From Oegoconia quadripuncta (Eukaryota; Arthropoda; Insecta; Lepidoptera; Autostichidae), in contig OX438754.1 of the NCBI GenBank assembly GCA_949316235.1, forward strand, positions 8,541,501 through 8,605,500: a DNA stretch of 64,000 nt, given 5' to 3'. The notes beneath the pieces are model-generated. The model made no database searches. It worked only from the letters and a program-made list of their open reading frames with translations, and was not told the DNA's origin. The translations under genes were made by a program, and so were the position numbers. Within the stretch, counting starts at the first letter, position 1. Each line of letters opens with the position of its first letter. Shown in pieces: positions 13,378 through 24,260 of this stretch.

Positions 13378-13585
13378 CTAGCTTTCCGCCCGCGGCTTCG
13401 CCTGCGTGGTTATATTTAATTCGTTTATCCCGCAAAAACTACTCATTTTAGCGGGATAAAAAGTATCCTATATCTTAATCCAGGATATGTTCTACTTATA
13501 TACCAAATTTCATCTAAATCCGTTTATCCGTTTCGCCGTGCATGAGCAACAAATAAACAAACATCTTGCATTTATAATATAAGTT
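13378..13585 (+). repeat. Dispersed repeat family F copy
   Basis: CTTTCCGCCCGCGGCTTCGC, GCGGGATAAAAAGTATCC, GTTTCGCCGTGCATGAGC and the end TTTATAATATAAGTTAG. Confidence 0.75.
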
Positions 13586-14984
13586 AGATTTATATTATTT
13601 AGCTTAACTTAAGAACATGAAATAATATTGGAATATTGATGTTTATACTTCAAATCATTACTTATTAAACAGCCGATACCCTTTTCTTATCTTATATAAA
13701 CCAATATACAAATACTGTTTACCATCAGTAGGGAGACAGGGGTCGTTGGGCGCATCCTAACAATTTTTCTCATAAACCGAACATGACAGATTCGTACAGT
13801 GATTGATCGAGCAAGCCAAGCTGATCTGCTGGGGTGCCGAATTATAATGCGGAGGGTGTTTGTGTCAGAAGTTCGAGTTTATACCTATAGGTATCTATAA
13901 GACTTTATTCTTAAATTCTTATAATAATAATCCGATAACTGGCACATAACTATAGTATTACGAGATTACACATTTTTTTTATAGTGGGAAAAAAAATTAG
14001 ACAGGGCGTCCTCTGACCGATTCCTGTAAAATACATATATTTTTTGGACCCGACTGCACAAGAAGGAGGGTTAAGTATTACATTTCTTTAATTAGTTCGG
14101 TATTAAAGAGTTTAACCAAACAAATTGCGTTTTAAGCTTCTTCCAATTTTTCCCCTGGCATCAGATGAAAATCTTCATTCGTCGGAGGGCGAACTACCCT
14201 TGAAAAAAAATATATAAAAAGTATTATTAAAGAAGGAGACAGTTCGGGCGGCATTTGTAACTGTCGTGAGCCGTATGATGAAAAATTAGTTCAGTCCTTG
14301 TGACAAAGGCGCGCTAAACCCACTATACATAGTTATCTCTTTCTGTCTTATGGTGCGCAAGTAGGAGAAGCGAGAGGCGACGTAGCTGCGTTTCCAATGG
14401 CAAATGACACAGATAGCTTAGGGATGACCGTAGGAGCGAACAGCAAGTTTTTGACAGGGCCCATTTATTGTGTATTGAATATCAATATAATTTCCGTGAG
14501 AGTCGATTTTTGTCCCATAGAGGAGCTCGTCCCTCAAGGGCGAAGTTTGGGCACACAGATTACGGCCAATAGCAAATATTGCTTGTGATTGATTGAGGTC
14601 TGACGGGCTCTACATAGATGTGTCAGGCCTTCGAAGAGTTGGTTTGTTTTCTCAGATCTAACAGAAAATTTCCGAGGTTAACCTGACTAATTCCTTATTG
14701 AGGTTAATATTATATTGTCTATTTTATTAAACTGACAATCAAAATAAGTAATTTTTCGGATTATTTATATGTAGCAAAATACTGAGTGACAGTTTAGTTA
14801 TCTTGAAGTTAAACACCTAATATTGACATCACGAAAATAAATATCTGTTTCATACCTACATTTTGATCGATGGGTACTGAATTTTTCTATGGAACAGCTT
14901 ATTTCTTTTTTACGATTTAGTGTTGGACCCATAGTAAAAGCTTTTCTTGGACTATTAATCCAAAATACCAAATTGTGTACCAAG

Positions 14985-15018
14985 AAATAAAATAAAATAA
15001 AATAAAATAAAATAAAAG
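14985..15018. repeat. (AAAAT)n microsatellite
   Basis: About six AAAAT units beside the inverted repeat at 15029..15156. Confidence 0.9.
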
Positions 15019-15028
15019 GCAAGTCAAA

Positions 15029-15156
15029 GTCCAAATTTAAACGATTAATAATTTTTCGAAATTGTCATTCTTGTGTATACCTACATAAGAATCAAGGTTA
15101 CTTTTATTTACAAATTCAAAGAAGTTCGAAAAAAATTAATCGTTTGAATTTGGACT
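15029..15156. repeat. 128 bp inverted repeat (MITE-like)
   Basis: Arms of about 33 bp starting AGTCCAAATTTAAACGATTA at 15029 and ending in the near-complement AATCGTTTGAATTTGGACT at 15156, with one substitution and an A/T slip. It lies next to an AAAAT microsatellite. Confidence 0.75.
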
Positions 15157-15232
15157 ACGAGTGCAATTTTGAACCTGAATGTACATGGGTACATTCACCC
15201 CTTGACGTATTGATGGTGACTAAACTCACTCT

Positions 15233-15430
15233 ATGTTATATTGGCAAAAGCGTCTCCGAATTCTTGATAATACCGTCCAGTGGCCAGTAGCAAATGGTCT
15301 GGGATTATTCAGTAATGGCGCGACCATTCCAGCTAAGTGCGGAACGACCATACGTGGCCTACCGTACATAATCGATTGTCTTGCTGCCGTAATTCACTGC
15401 GACATCGACTTATGTACGTTGGTTACAGGT
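15233..15430 (+). repeat. Dispersed repeat family H
   Basis: GTAATGGCGCGACCATTCC and CGTACATAATCGATT recur in altered form at 21345..21490 (GTAATGGCGAGACCATTCC, CATACATAATTGATTAT). Origin unknown. The 87-codon frame here is part of it. Confidence 0.5.
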
Positions 15431-15847
15431 TTGATACCTGCTCTATATAACTGTTTATTTTATTTAACCCCCAACGCAAAAAGAAGAGTGTTATAAATAA
15501 ATTCTAAAATAAATAAATTAATATACAAGTTATATTTTCTATTATTCTTTATTGCAAATAAACACAAAAGATACAATTGTCAGATACAAAGATACAAAGG
15601 TGAGCTTATCTCTAAGAGAGATCTCTTCCAGCCAACCCCATAAGCGGTTAGAGAGTGTATAACGGGGAATAAAAAAAGACGTACAACGCAATGGTGATTA
15701 AGTAAAAAAAAAAGTCTATAATACATTAATACTTGTAAATAACTAAATATAACTACATGAATATAATACTAAATAAACCTAAATAAAACATTTAATCAGA
15801 TATATAATTAATATATTATATAAATATCAATATAATAACATTACTTC

Positions 15848-18784
15848 TTATGCCAATTGCGACAGGTAGTGTTCTTTTAAGCGCTTTTTGAAAACTGGTG
15901 GTGTAGGGCTCTCTCGAATGTCTGCAGGAAGATCATTCCACAGCCGAGCAGCATACACGGTAAAAGAATTAAAAAAGAATTTAGAGTTAGCTAGGGGATA
16001 GTCCAGGGTCTTAGTAACGCATGCCCGTTTGGGGCGGGATTGGGGTAACAACTGGAACCGAGAACGAAGATATTCAGGGGCAGCGGAATTACTGAGAGTT
16101 TTAAAAAGAAGGGTCAAAATGTGTACCTTTCGACGGAGTCGAATGGGAAGCCATTTCAACCGCGTACGAAATTCTGAAATGTGGTCGAACTTACGCAGGC
16201 CGAATATAAACCTGATGGCCAGATTTTGTAACCGCTCCAGCTTGTTAAGTAGCTCCTCCGTAGCGTCCAGGAAGCAAACATCCGCATAGTCCAGGAGAGG
16301 CAGCAAGAGCGTCTGAGCAAGCAGGAGCTTGGTTTTAGATGGGAGGAAATTCTGGAGTCGCTTGAGAGAGTGGTACGAGTAATGTATACGACTACTAACA
16401 TTGTTGACGTGCGCAGACCAAGACAAGTTCCCGTCAATAATAAGGCCTAGATTTTTAACAGTATCAGTGTACGGAATGGGGACGCCGTCATAAAAAACCT
16501 GGGGCAACTGACTTAGGTTAAGCTGATTCCTCAAACGACTACTACCTATGATAATCACTTGCGACTTTATTGGATTTACCGCAAGTCCAAATTCGCGCGC
16601 CCAGTTCCCAATTACGGCAAGATCAGCATTAACCTCAGCGATGGTGTTAATAGCTTCAGAGATTGAGAAATGCTTATAAATTTGCACGTCATCTGCGTAT
16701 AAGTGATAGGACGAGGAGAGTACTTTAGTTATTTGATTAATAAAAATAGAAAAAAGCAATGGGGAGAGAACACCACCCTGAGGTACACCAGCAGATAAAG
16801 TTGACCATTCAGAGGCTGAGATCTCTGTTTTGACACATTGCTGGCGACCTCGAAGGTAGGAGTCAAACCAATTGAGCACCGCAGGGGCAATGCCGATAGA
16901 GTGAAGGATACCTAGAAGTATGTCGAAATCCACGGAATTGAAGGCACTGCTGAAGTCTAGTAAAGAGATGATGGTGAGTTTTTTATTGTCCATCGCCAAG
17001 CGAATGTCATCTGTGACATTCAGCAGTGCACTCACTGTTCCGTGGAAGGGACGAAAACCGGATTGATAAGGGCTGAGAAGATCACTATGAGAAAGAAAAG
17101 AATGGAGCTGTTTATGGACTGCACTTTCTAGCACTTTAGATAGGATGGGGAGAATGGAGATAGGACGAAATTGGGATGGGGATATGGGATTAGACGTTTT
17201 AGGCAGGGGGATAACGTGAGCCTTTTTCCATGATGTAGGAAATACGTTGGATGCTAGTGAGACGTTAACAATGTGAGTGATGATCGGCACAACGCAATCC
17301 AGAATGGGAATTAACATGTCACGGCTCACGCCATCACTGCCCACTGCCTTTGTGGATATTGATAGTATGCTCTTCTTAACGTCAGTCTCCGTGACAGGAT
17401 GAAATGAGAAAGGAACATAGTCAGGTAAAGGTGATTGAGACAGTTTATAGAGACAAGATGCCTTTGTACTGGCGTTAAGAACGGTAGAGGAAGCAGAGAA
17501 ATGCAAATTCAAGGCACTTACGTCAAGCGCATCATCCAACAATTCTTTGTGCCGACCCACGCCTAAAGATCGTAAAAATTTCCAGGTTTGAGCAGGTGAG
17601 ATATCTTCAAGCGACGAGTGAATATAACGACGCTTGGCATCCCTACACAGTCTGTTACAGTGGTTACGCAGCTGTTTATACTTACGAAGATTCTCTTCAC
17701 CTGAAAACGTCTTCCATTTAGCCTTCGCTCTATCGCGCCTGGACATGGCTTTTCTGATGTCGGCCGTGAGCCAGGGGGCAGGCCAATGTTTCACCCTGAC
17801 AGGTCGTAAGGGAGCGTGAAGATCGAATAGATTATTTAAAGCCGAAACAAATAAGTTAACCATCTCATCCACGTTAGCCGCTGAATACAACTGCGACCAG
17901 TCAATATTCCCCGCATCCTCCCTCAAGCGATCCAAATCCATGCACCTAAAGTTTCGCTGCACAATCACCCTGCTTCTACGTTTCGGAGGGCGCACCTTAT
18001 ATGACAAGAATAATAAATCGTGGTAGGAAAAAGGTGCTGTCATTTGCCCGTGAGAAATAACAGAGTCAAGTTTGGAAACAAACATGAGGTCGATTAATGA
18101 GGGCTTACTATTGGGGGAGTGGTGTGTAGGCGATAGCGGGAGTACCTGTAAATTGACCGAAGTAACCAGGTTCAGTAGTTTATGAGACCTATGATCATTT
18201 TTATGTAAGCATGTATTGAAATCGCCCATAATGATAATGTGGTCATACAGCGGACTAAGCTTCTCAAGATTAGCTTCAAAAGAATCAAAGTAGTTGACTT
18301 TATCATTAGGGCTGTATACAACACCCAGTAGGATTTTAGTGTGGTGCAGAGTGATAACCAAGAACAGGTACTCCATAGACCCCGAGTATTCACTAGGGGA
18401 CTGACTCAGTACAGCACAAGGAATATGACTGCGGAGATAAATACAAACCCCTCCAGATCCAGCACCAGTTCGGTCATTGCGGTACAGTCTGAAGCCTGGC
18501 AGAGAACAAAGAGTAGAGGGGAGAGAAGGTTTCAACCAGGACTCTGAGACCAGGATTCCGTCCACCGATCTGTCGCTGAAAGAGGCAAGTAGGTCCGAAT
18601 AATGTGCAATCACGCTTTGAGCATTAATATGAACAAGTTTGAGAAAAGAGGAGCTATTATGGAACACAGACTGTAGTTTGTCCTCAAGAGGGCCAGCATC
18701 CGAGTTCACCGAAGTGTCACTGAGAGCACTTTCATAGTCACTAGACGAGCAAGAAAAATAACTGTCATTCAAAGTAATGGACAT
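15848..18784 (-). CDS. LINE ORF2: AP endonuclease and reverse transcriptase, intact
   Basis: A 978-residue open frame that would nick target DNA and copy the element RNA into it. Residues about 45-270 form an apurinic-type endonuclease: VHINAQS at 51, ESWL at 91-94, GDFN at 187-190, SLIDLMFV at 229-236 and SYHD with the catalytic His at 255. The reverse transcriptase spans about 480-780: TSWKKAHVIPLPK, FRPISILPILSK, SLLDFSSAF with Asp610, GVPQGGVLSPLLFSIFIN, and the catalytic YADD at 696-699. The C-terminal RLWNDLPADIRES block is usual in Jockey/CR1-like LINEs. No RNase H domain is seen. No stop or frameshift breaks the frame, so this copy is young or recently active. The clade (CR1, Jockey, Daphne-like) cannot be fixed without a tree. 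Confidence 0.93.
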   Translation of the reverse strand: MSITLNDSYFSCSSSDYESALSDTSVNSDAGPLEDKLQSVFHNSSSFLKLVHINAQSVIAHYSDLLASFSDRSVDGILVSESWLKPSLPSTLCSLPGFRLYRNDRTGAGSGGVCIYLRSHIPCAVLSQSPSEYSGSMEYLFLVITLHHTKILLGVVYSPNDKVNYFDSFEANLEKLSPLYDHIIIMGDFNTCLHKNDHRSHKLLNLVTSVNLQVLPLSPTHHSPNSKPSLIDLMFVSKLDSVISHGQMTAPFSYHDLLFLSYKVRPPKRRSRVIVQRNFRCMDLDRLREDAGNIDWSQLYSAANVDEMVNLFVSALNNLFDLHAPLRPVRVKHWPAPWLTADIRKAMSRRDRAKAKWKTFSGEENLRKYKQLRNHCNRLCRDAKRRYIHSSLEDISPAQTWKFLRSLGVGRHKELLDDALDVSALNLHFSASSTVLNASTKASCLYKLSQSPLPDYVPFSFHPVTETDVKKSILSISTKAVGSDGVSRDMLIPILDCVVPIITHIVNVSLASNVFPTSWKKAHVIPLPKTSNPISPSQFRPISILPILSKVLESAVHKQLHSFLSHSDLLSPYQSGFRPFHGTVSALLNVTDDIRLAMDNKKLTIISLLDFSSAFNSVDFDILLGILHSIGIAPAVLNWFDSYLRGRQQCVKTEISASEWSTLSAGVPQGGVLSPLLFSIFINQITKVLSSSYHLYADDVQIYKHFSISEAINTIAEVNADLAVIGNWAREFGLAVNPIKSQVIIIGSSRLRNQLNLSQLPQVFYDGVPIPYTDTVKNLGLIIDGNLSWSAHVNNVSSRIHYSYHSLKRLQNFLPSKTKLLLAQTLLLPLLDYADVCFLDATEELLNKLERLQNLAIRFIFGLRKFDHISEFRTRLKWLPIRLRRKVHILTLLFKTLSNSAAPEYLRSRFQLLPQSRPKRACVTKTLDYPLANSKFFFNSFTVYAARLWNDLPADIRESPTPPVFKKRLKEHYLSQLA

Positions 18785-19363
18785 AAAATAAATATTAAAA
18801 TATCAGTATAAACTAAATATAAGTATATATATATATATATATATATATCTATATATACTAAACTAACTAACTATATATAAAATAGTGAAACGTAAACACA
18901 AAATAACCCACCTAGGACCGCTGGCTAGTGAGATAAAGAAACTACGCACGCGGAAAGCGCACACAACAACCTGAGAGTATATTGTGCCCACACACCACAG
19001 GCGTATACATCATACGTTTTTACAATCTCGTCACAACTTACATATTAATTTTGCTTCATTTGGTAACAATAAAAGTTAATGAAGACAGATAGGTAAAAAT
19101 TCGAAAGTACACTAAAACGATCAAAGAAGGCAGTATGGATTAGGTTTCCATTGACTAATAAAATAATATTCTTACTTTTCTAAACGCCACTGCTGCTGTC
19201 AATGTCATTAAAATGTCAACCGATTGTCAACTTGTTACTTTGTTTACTATATTTAGAGACCCTGATAAGTAGAGGTGAACTGAAATTTAAACAAATGATA
19301 ACGTGAATTCTACCTACTTTCGAGAAACAAAAACCAAAAAACACAAAAGTCTCCACCATGAGT
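18785..19363 (-). other. Spacer between LINE ORF1 and ORF2
   Basis: AT-rich 579 bp without an ORF that continues either protein. It holds an (AT)n microsatellite at 18824..18848 and, near 19190-19235, several TGTCAA-type repeats. A spacer this long is unusual for a dicistronic LINE and leaves open that the ORF2 copy has its own 5' UTR here. Confidence 0.5.
18824..18848. repeat. (AT)n microsatellite
   Basis: About 12 TA units in the spacer of the LINE, just upstream of the ORF2 start. Confidence 0.9.
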
Positions 19364-20152
19364 TTACTTGTTGCTTGCCGTGTTCCTTCCGGAGCCGAGT
19401 CGTTGGGCCTTATCCGTTTGCTGGTCAACTATTCTCGCCGGTGTTGGAAACTGCGACTGAAGTCGACGGAGTTCGTGCATAGTAATAATTTTCCTACGCG
19501 TCTTGTCAGGCAGAAGAATAACAATTACACCATCTGAGGACCAGCAGTGCTTCATGCCAAAGTGCTTCCTGCCAGCTACGAAAACTTCCTGTCGTGATTT
19601 AGTCAAAAACTCGGTAATAGCGACTTTGGAGCCTTTTAACGAGCTTTTGGCATTCCATACTGTCGAGCGACTCTTTAGGCCAGTAAAGCGTACCAACACA
19701 GGCCTGGCTTGATCTTTTTTAGCGCCCAGGCGATGACAAACTTCTAAGTCAGAGGGTACAACCACACTTAGCTTCATTTGGTCGCATATAATTTTGTGCA
19801 CCTTACCATTTAAATCTTCATCGTTGCCCTCTGTGATGCCATGAAAAAGAAGTACCTTCCGCCGTGAATGACTTTCTGCACGATCTAAGCTCTGATGAAG
19901 CACCTCCAATTGTCTCTTCAACATGGAAAAAGCCTCACAGACAAACGTTTTGAAGCTAATGTAGTCCAAGGACAGTGCCTTCACTGTCTGTGGAGCTACT
20001 GACGATGATGAGGAGGACTGCTGCTGCTGTAGGTTTTTCTCAAACTCATCCATGCGTGTGCTGAACATTGCCGCCAGGCTCTCAATGTTTTCCATATTTT
20101 TGTTGAACTGAGTCTCAAGATCCATGTTGTGAAGTGATTGATCAAAAAGCAA
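19364..20152 (-). CDS. LINE ORF1: nucleic-acid-binding protein with coiled coil and RRM-like domain
   Basis: A 262-residue frame upstream of the LINE ORF2 on the same strand. Residues about 10-95 are rich in Gln, Glu, Leu and Ser and look like a coiled coil, with a poly-Gln/poly-Ser run at 42-51. Residues about 98-182 (RKVLLFHGITEG, EVCHRLG, RPVLVRF, VWNAKSSLKG) fit the RRM-like fold of L1-type ORF1 proteins, followed by a basic C-terminal part (KSRQEVFVAGRKHFG, DKTRRKIITMHELRRL). Its expected role is to coat the LINE RNA as an RNA chaperone. No zinc knuckles are seen. A start at the second Met (MDLETQF, residue 10) is equally possible. Shorter than many L1 ORF1 proteins but in the range of insect relatives. 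Confidence 0.75.
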   Translation of the reverse strand: MLFDQSLHNMDLETQFNKNMENIESLAAMFSTRMDEFEKNLQQQQSSSSSSVAPQTVKALSLDYISFKTFVCEAFSMLKRQLEVLHQSLDRAESHSRRKVLLFHGITEGNDEDLNGKVHKIICDQMKLSVVVPSDLEVCHRLGAKKDQARPVLVRFTGLKSRSTVWNAKSSLKGSKVAITEFLTKSRQEVFVAGRKHFGMKHCWSSDGVIVILLPDKTRRKIITMHELRRLQSQFPTPARIVDQQTDKAQRLGSGRNTASNK

Positions 20153-20534
20153 TGATGTGATGTTCGAAATTATTGTGCCAGGGGATGCAGGTGGTAGGTT
20201 AACACATTTATTTATTAAATTATTTTGAAAATTTTGGCTTTAAGTATTTTAAACATTTAAATAACTGGAGAGCTCTAAATTGGGAAGTTACTCTTTCAAA
20301 TCCACCCGCAAAAAAAAACTATTAACTATATTTTGTAATCAATATGGATAAAAAAAAAAGATTGTTGCGAATTTAGTTACTGTTATGTTTCCGCTTGATG
20401 GTATTTATCATTCCTATATCAAAAAATAAAAAAAAAATATAACCCCATAGTTTTATAGCCGAAATCGATTCTATACGTGCTTCTGATCGAACTAATTTTA
20501 GGTTTCAGATATACAATAAATTGTCTCATAGGTA

Positions 20535-20612
20535 TAAATATATCCTTGGATATGCACACCGCGCCATCTATTTCCACACTACGCAATTAGGCTTGTGTTA
20601 TGGGTACGAATT
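20535..20612 (-). mobile_element. tRNA-derived SINE, family B, fragment
   Basis: CACACCGCGCCATCTATTTC followed by GGCTTGTGTTATGGGTAC is the inverse of the family B 3' half. Confidence 0.65.
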
Positions 20613-20830
20613 TTAGATGTAAACCACATCTTTAGATTTCCATGTTTTAACGGTGGCGATGGGTTCATCCTCTGCCATATGTGCATTTCTGTATATATCG
20701 AAAGGTGAACCGTGGATGTTAATTCAAGCATTACACTTTTACTGTTTCGAACACCCAAACACTAATGCTTGGGATATCACTGACCATCCCTGTTGGGAAA
20801 ATGGTTAAGACGTTATGTAAGAATACTCGT
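20613..20830 (+). repeat. Dispersed repeat family G copy
   Basis: TTTAACGGTGGCGATGGGTT, TTTCTGTATATATCGAAAGG, GTGGATGTTAATTCAAGCAT match 34400..34585. It directly follows a SINE family B fragment. Confidence 0.55.
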
Positions 20831-21074
20831 AACTTGTAAATCTCGTTGCAGGATAAATATTTTTCGAAAAACGAACACTATACCGAATATAAAAACTTCC
20901 ATCATATACCTAGAAAGATCCTCTTGGTGTTAAGGGGTAAGTAGGTAAATATACATACATAAGTCCAATTAAATATATTTCAAATATCAAAATGAAGTAG
21001 GTAATAGGAACTTAAGAAAATTACATGAATTAAAAATTTAGAAATCCGAGAAATAGACTGTAATAATATAAAAA

Positions 21075-21190
21075 ATACAGATGTTTTTTGGTGGAAAGTC
21101 TCTTAGTCGCCTTTTACGTCACCCAAATTAATATACGTGTATTGGTTCTATTCTTACGTGCCGAAACCACACCGAACTATACCAAAAATA
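21075..21190 (-). repeat. Dispersed repeat family G, partial
   Basis: CAGATGTTTTTTGGTGGAAA, GTCTCTTAGTCGCC and ATTGGTTCTATTCTTACG match 55165..55275. Confidence 0.55.
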
Positions 21191-21344
21191 TAAATCAAAA
21201 TTATAATTCTCAGGTATCACTTCTAGGTCCACAACTTTACCTATTATATTAATCCTAAATCTGTGACAGATTGCTATTCTCGATGAACTTTATTACATAA
21301 ACTGAGGCATAGAAGTTAGGTACAGCAAAATCTCAGTACATAGC

Positions 21345-21490
21345 AGAGTACACAATCGGTTGACCGGCGTAGCGGGAGCGGCCGCAGGCAAATGACAAGG
21401 AATTAGTTCGTAATGGCGAGACCATTCCGACTAACTGCCTCGGTGGCCTCACCTAGCCATACATAATTGATTATCCTACTGAACCCTTCT
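21345..21490 (+). repeat. Dispersed repeat family H copy
   Basis: Shares AATGGCGAGACCATTCC and CATACATAATTGATT with 15233..15430. Confidence 0.5.
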
Positions 21491-21709
21491 ACAATACGAA
21501 CTGTACCTTAGTATGTTTATTTCAGGGTGTATGGTTTTTCTAAAAAAAATCCCGCAGTCAAGTTTGTTACTTATTTGTATTTTTTTTTAAATCAGAAGAG
21601 AGACTTCTCTGATTGATTTATAAGGCCTTATTCTTTTTTTTTATTTCTTTTATTTTAACGAGACTTAGAAGTGCATTGCACTTGGCCTTATTCTTGATAC
21701 GAGTAATGA

Positions 21710-21960
21710 TTCCACTAGCTTGTTACTCTACTTCGTCCGCGTTGAATTCGTTTTACAACCAAATGCGTTTCTTTATGATTCAAAAGCATTCCCACTATCC
21801 TATCCTACCTATCCTACAGGAAAGTCATTTTTTCGGGATAAAAAGTAGCCTATGTGTTAATCTACCAGTCTATCTACCAACCAAAATTCAACCAAATATG
21901 TCCAGCCGTTTAGGCGTGAAGAGTTAATAATCATATAAACACACAAAACTTTTGAATGTT
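21710..21960 (+). repeat. Diverged family F-like repeat
   Basis: TACTTCGTCCGCGTTGAATT, CGGGATAAAAAGTAGCCTAT, AATTCAACCAAATATGTCC, AGCCGTTTAGGCGTGAAG. The open frame across 21613..21927 is made of this repeat. Confidence 0.55.
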
Positions 21961-22966
21961 TATTAGTTTGGATTAGCATTGTCTATGTTGTGATGAATAA
22001 ACATTTCATTTATACGCAATAAATGCACAAAACACCAATCTCAATAATCAGCATCAGATCCCATTTAAATACCAACGAAACAACGAATAAAATATCCATC
22101 ATACGGCACACATTGTGAGAATTCAGGTAATTAAAGTAGGAACCAAAACTTCAAGGTTGAGAAATGCCTGAATAATCTTATTTATCTACGTCAACCGTCG
22201 GCTTTTTTAGTAAGACGAATCTGTCACAGATTATCTTGTGCCATTACTCATTCCTTTGGTGGAGGACCAATCTGACAGCTGTCTTAACCCTTTTTAACCA
22301 ATGAGAATGTCATAGGCGCACGATTTACATTGAGTTGTTTTCTTTTTGTCCCGCCGTGTATTAAGTGGTTTTTTATTGCATTTTAATATCCGTTTCGAAT
22401 AGATTAAGTAAAGTTAGCTGTTCAGGTACGAGTACCTCTATTTGCATAAAATAACAAAAGAATAACTTTTGTCGTACAGCTGCCTATAGTTTATTTTCCT
22501 TTCTAAACGAAATAGCAAAATTTAGCTAAAACCTGATATTTTTCTAAAGTATATACATTAATCTTGTTTCTTATTAAATAAGTTATCTAAATTTTATTAA
22601 TTCAACAACATCGTCAATACCGAAAGCGTAAAATAAATGAGCGCAATAATACATCATTTGTGTAGCTATCAATAAGCGGCAAACTCTTAACATCTTAGGT
22701 ACATCTCAATTTCTTGTATTGGAAACAACAATAATATTTCCTGAAACAGGATATTTATTTAAAACAAGGCGTTGATAAAGTAATTTTCTTTTTAACCTTA
22801 ACCATGTCTTTATGGAGTGGTCATTACTTAGCAATGGTACACAGCCCGCTCTGAGCAATGGCTACGTATTAATCAAAATGCCATATTTTTGTCTCGCTCT
22901 TCCGTGTCGCCGTCTCTCTTTCACTAGTCACGGATATCTCGTGCTCCTTTACCCGATAGAGTCCTA

Positions 22967-23266
22967 TTAACTGTATAGAACTGAATTTCGAAAAATGTAC
23001 CTTATCTGTGTATACCTAGATTCAATTTCAGTGGCCACAATAACGTTTCTGTTATCTTTTTCGTCAATAACAGTGGACTCAGGTTCTACAGTCTTACTCT
23101 CCTGAGACGAAATTCGGTCTTTTTTTCCTCTCTCCATCACGGAACCTTTTTTCGCTTTTTCAGAGTGGACGAAGGAAAGCGTTCCTTCCTTCGTCCATTT
23201 CTTACGCATTATCTCGTAATCATTAGTTTCACCATTTGCTTGATAGAGTAGAATGTTTTTAGACAA
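22967..23266 (-). other. Unassigned open frame, possible exon
   Basis: A minus-strand frame of 99 codons with ordinary, soluble-protein composition: NDYEIMRKKWTKEGTLSF, then a charged stretch with KKDRISSQESKTVEPEST and EKDNRNVIVATEIES. A donor-like CTAG|GTATAC sits right after EIES, and an in-frame TGA lies about 10 codons before the Met. I do not recognise the family. It could be a leftover exon, a transposon fragment or chance. Confidence 0.22.
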
Positions 23267-23677
23267 CTCAATTAAGTGAATATATTGCCATCAACGCGTA
23301 CCATGGAAATGTTTGAATTTAGAAGCGATGAAACTTCGCCAGGAAAGTTTGTTCGGTTGGTAATCTTTATACCTACTTACTACCTATAAAAAAAATATTT
23401 ATATCTACAGTAAATTGTGGTTCTATTGACGGTTACTGTCGTATATATTCCAAAACTAGATTTGACGTAGGAAACCATATTAAATTTCACCTATAGCAAT
23501 AATAGTCTGAAAATAAAACGGCTCTAACATACAAATGGACAGAAAGACACACAGATGTGTATAGCGAAACTACAAAGGTTCATAATTTAACTAGAGAACC
23601 CAAATATTTTATGAAACTGAACATATTTTTTTATATGTGCTATACTTTACTGTATATAGTAAATATATGTATATATA

Positions 23678-23945
23678 CAGGGCGTCCCAAAGTTATGGGA
23701 CATGAAGGGGAAGTACCTTAAATATTGTAGATAGTGAATTTTGCTCAAAGAAGACTTTATGTTATTTTTAAAAGTTAGTAATTCTGCATTCATAGATTTT
23801 CTAAAAATTACTTGCTTCGGCTGGGAATCGAACCGACTTAAATGTGAAAAAAAAAACACCCTACTTTTATGATGCCAATCGAAAGAATAGCTAAAAAATA
23901 ATAACTCTGCCTAAGTAACATAGTATTTTAATAGAAAGGAACAAC
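23678..23945 (+). repeat. Left terminal inverted repeat of the mariner-like element
   Basis: 268 bp, inverted copy of 24687..24954. It carries a sequence like the pol III B box (on the minus strand GGTTCGATTCCCAGCC in the partner copy; slightly altered here). Confidence 0.92.
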
Positions 23946-24260
23946 ATAAAATGATTGAGTCAAATTTCAAGAAAGTTATTTATTGCCGACGACGTTCGAA
24001 AAGTAGCGATATTATCATTCCAAAGATAGCATTGATTATTCGTAAATAAGTACCCACTTCATAAAATAGGTACTAACATAGTTTTCCTTATTATAAGTGC
24101 ACGTGTAGATGAAATGATAAAACTTGTATTTCAATACGTCCTCTGTAAGCTAGACAGAAGGCAAATTAAAAACAAAAATAAATAATTTATAATTTGAAAA
24201 TGGAACAGTTTATGACAGCGTTTGTTTGAATGCATACTTTTTAAGATATTTTAAAAAGAA

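Larger units (their letters stand above)
11566..14984. other. Intergenic, mostly unrecognised
   Basis: Contains one decayed SINE (13010..13195) and one family F repeat (13378..13585). The stretch 14220..14640 is unique and somewhat GC-richer, with no convincing ORF. Confidence 0.5.
15540..20230 (-). mobile_element. Near-complete non-LTR retrotransposon with two ORFs
   Basis: A LINE lying on the minus strand: ORF1 (19364..20152), a 579 bp spacer, ORF2 (15848..18784) and a 3' UTR of about 300 bp. The 3' UTR ends in a minus-strand GCAATAAAGAATAATAG near 15540, a polyadenylation-like signal followed by a short A/T tail, typical of CR1/Jockey-type insect LINEs. The upper (5') border near 20230 is a guess because I found no target-site duplication. 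The spacer has an (AT)n run and could mean ORF1 and ORF2 come from one dicistronic element or from two adjacent copies; same strand and order favour one element. Confidence 0.8.

Noticed and set aside
23647..23859. Paired ORFs MFFFSHLSRFDSQPKQ near 23647 and 24773
   Set aside because: They are translations of the two inverted termini of the mariner-like element, not genes.
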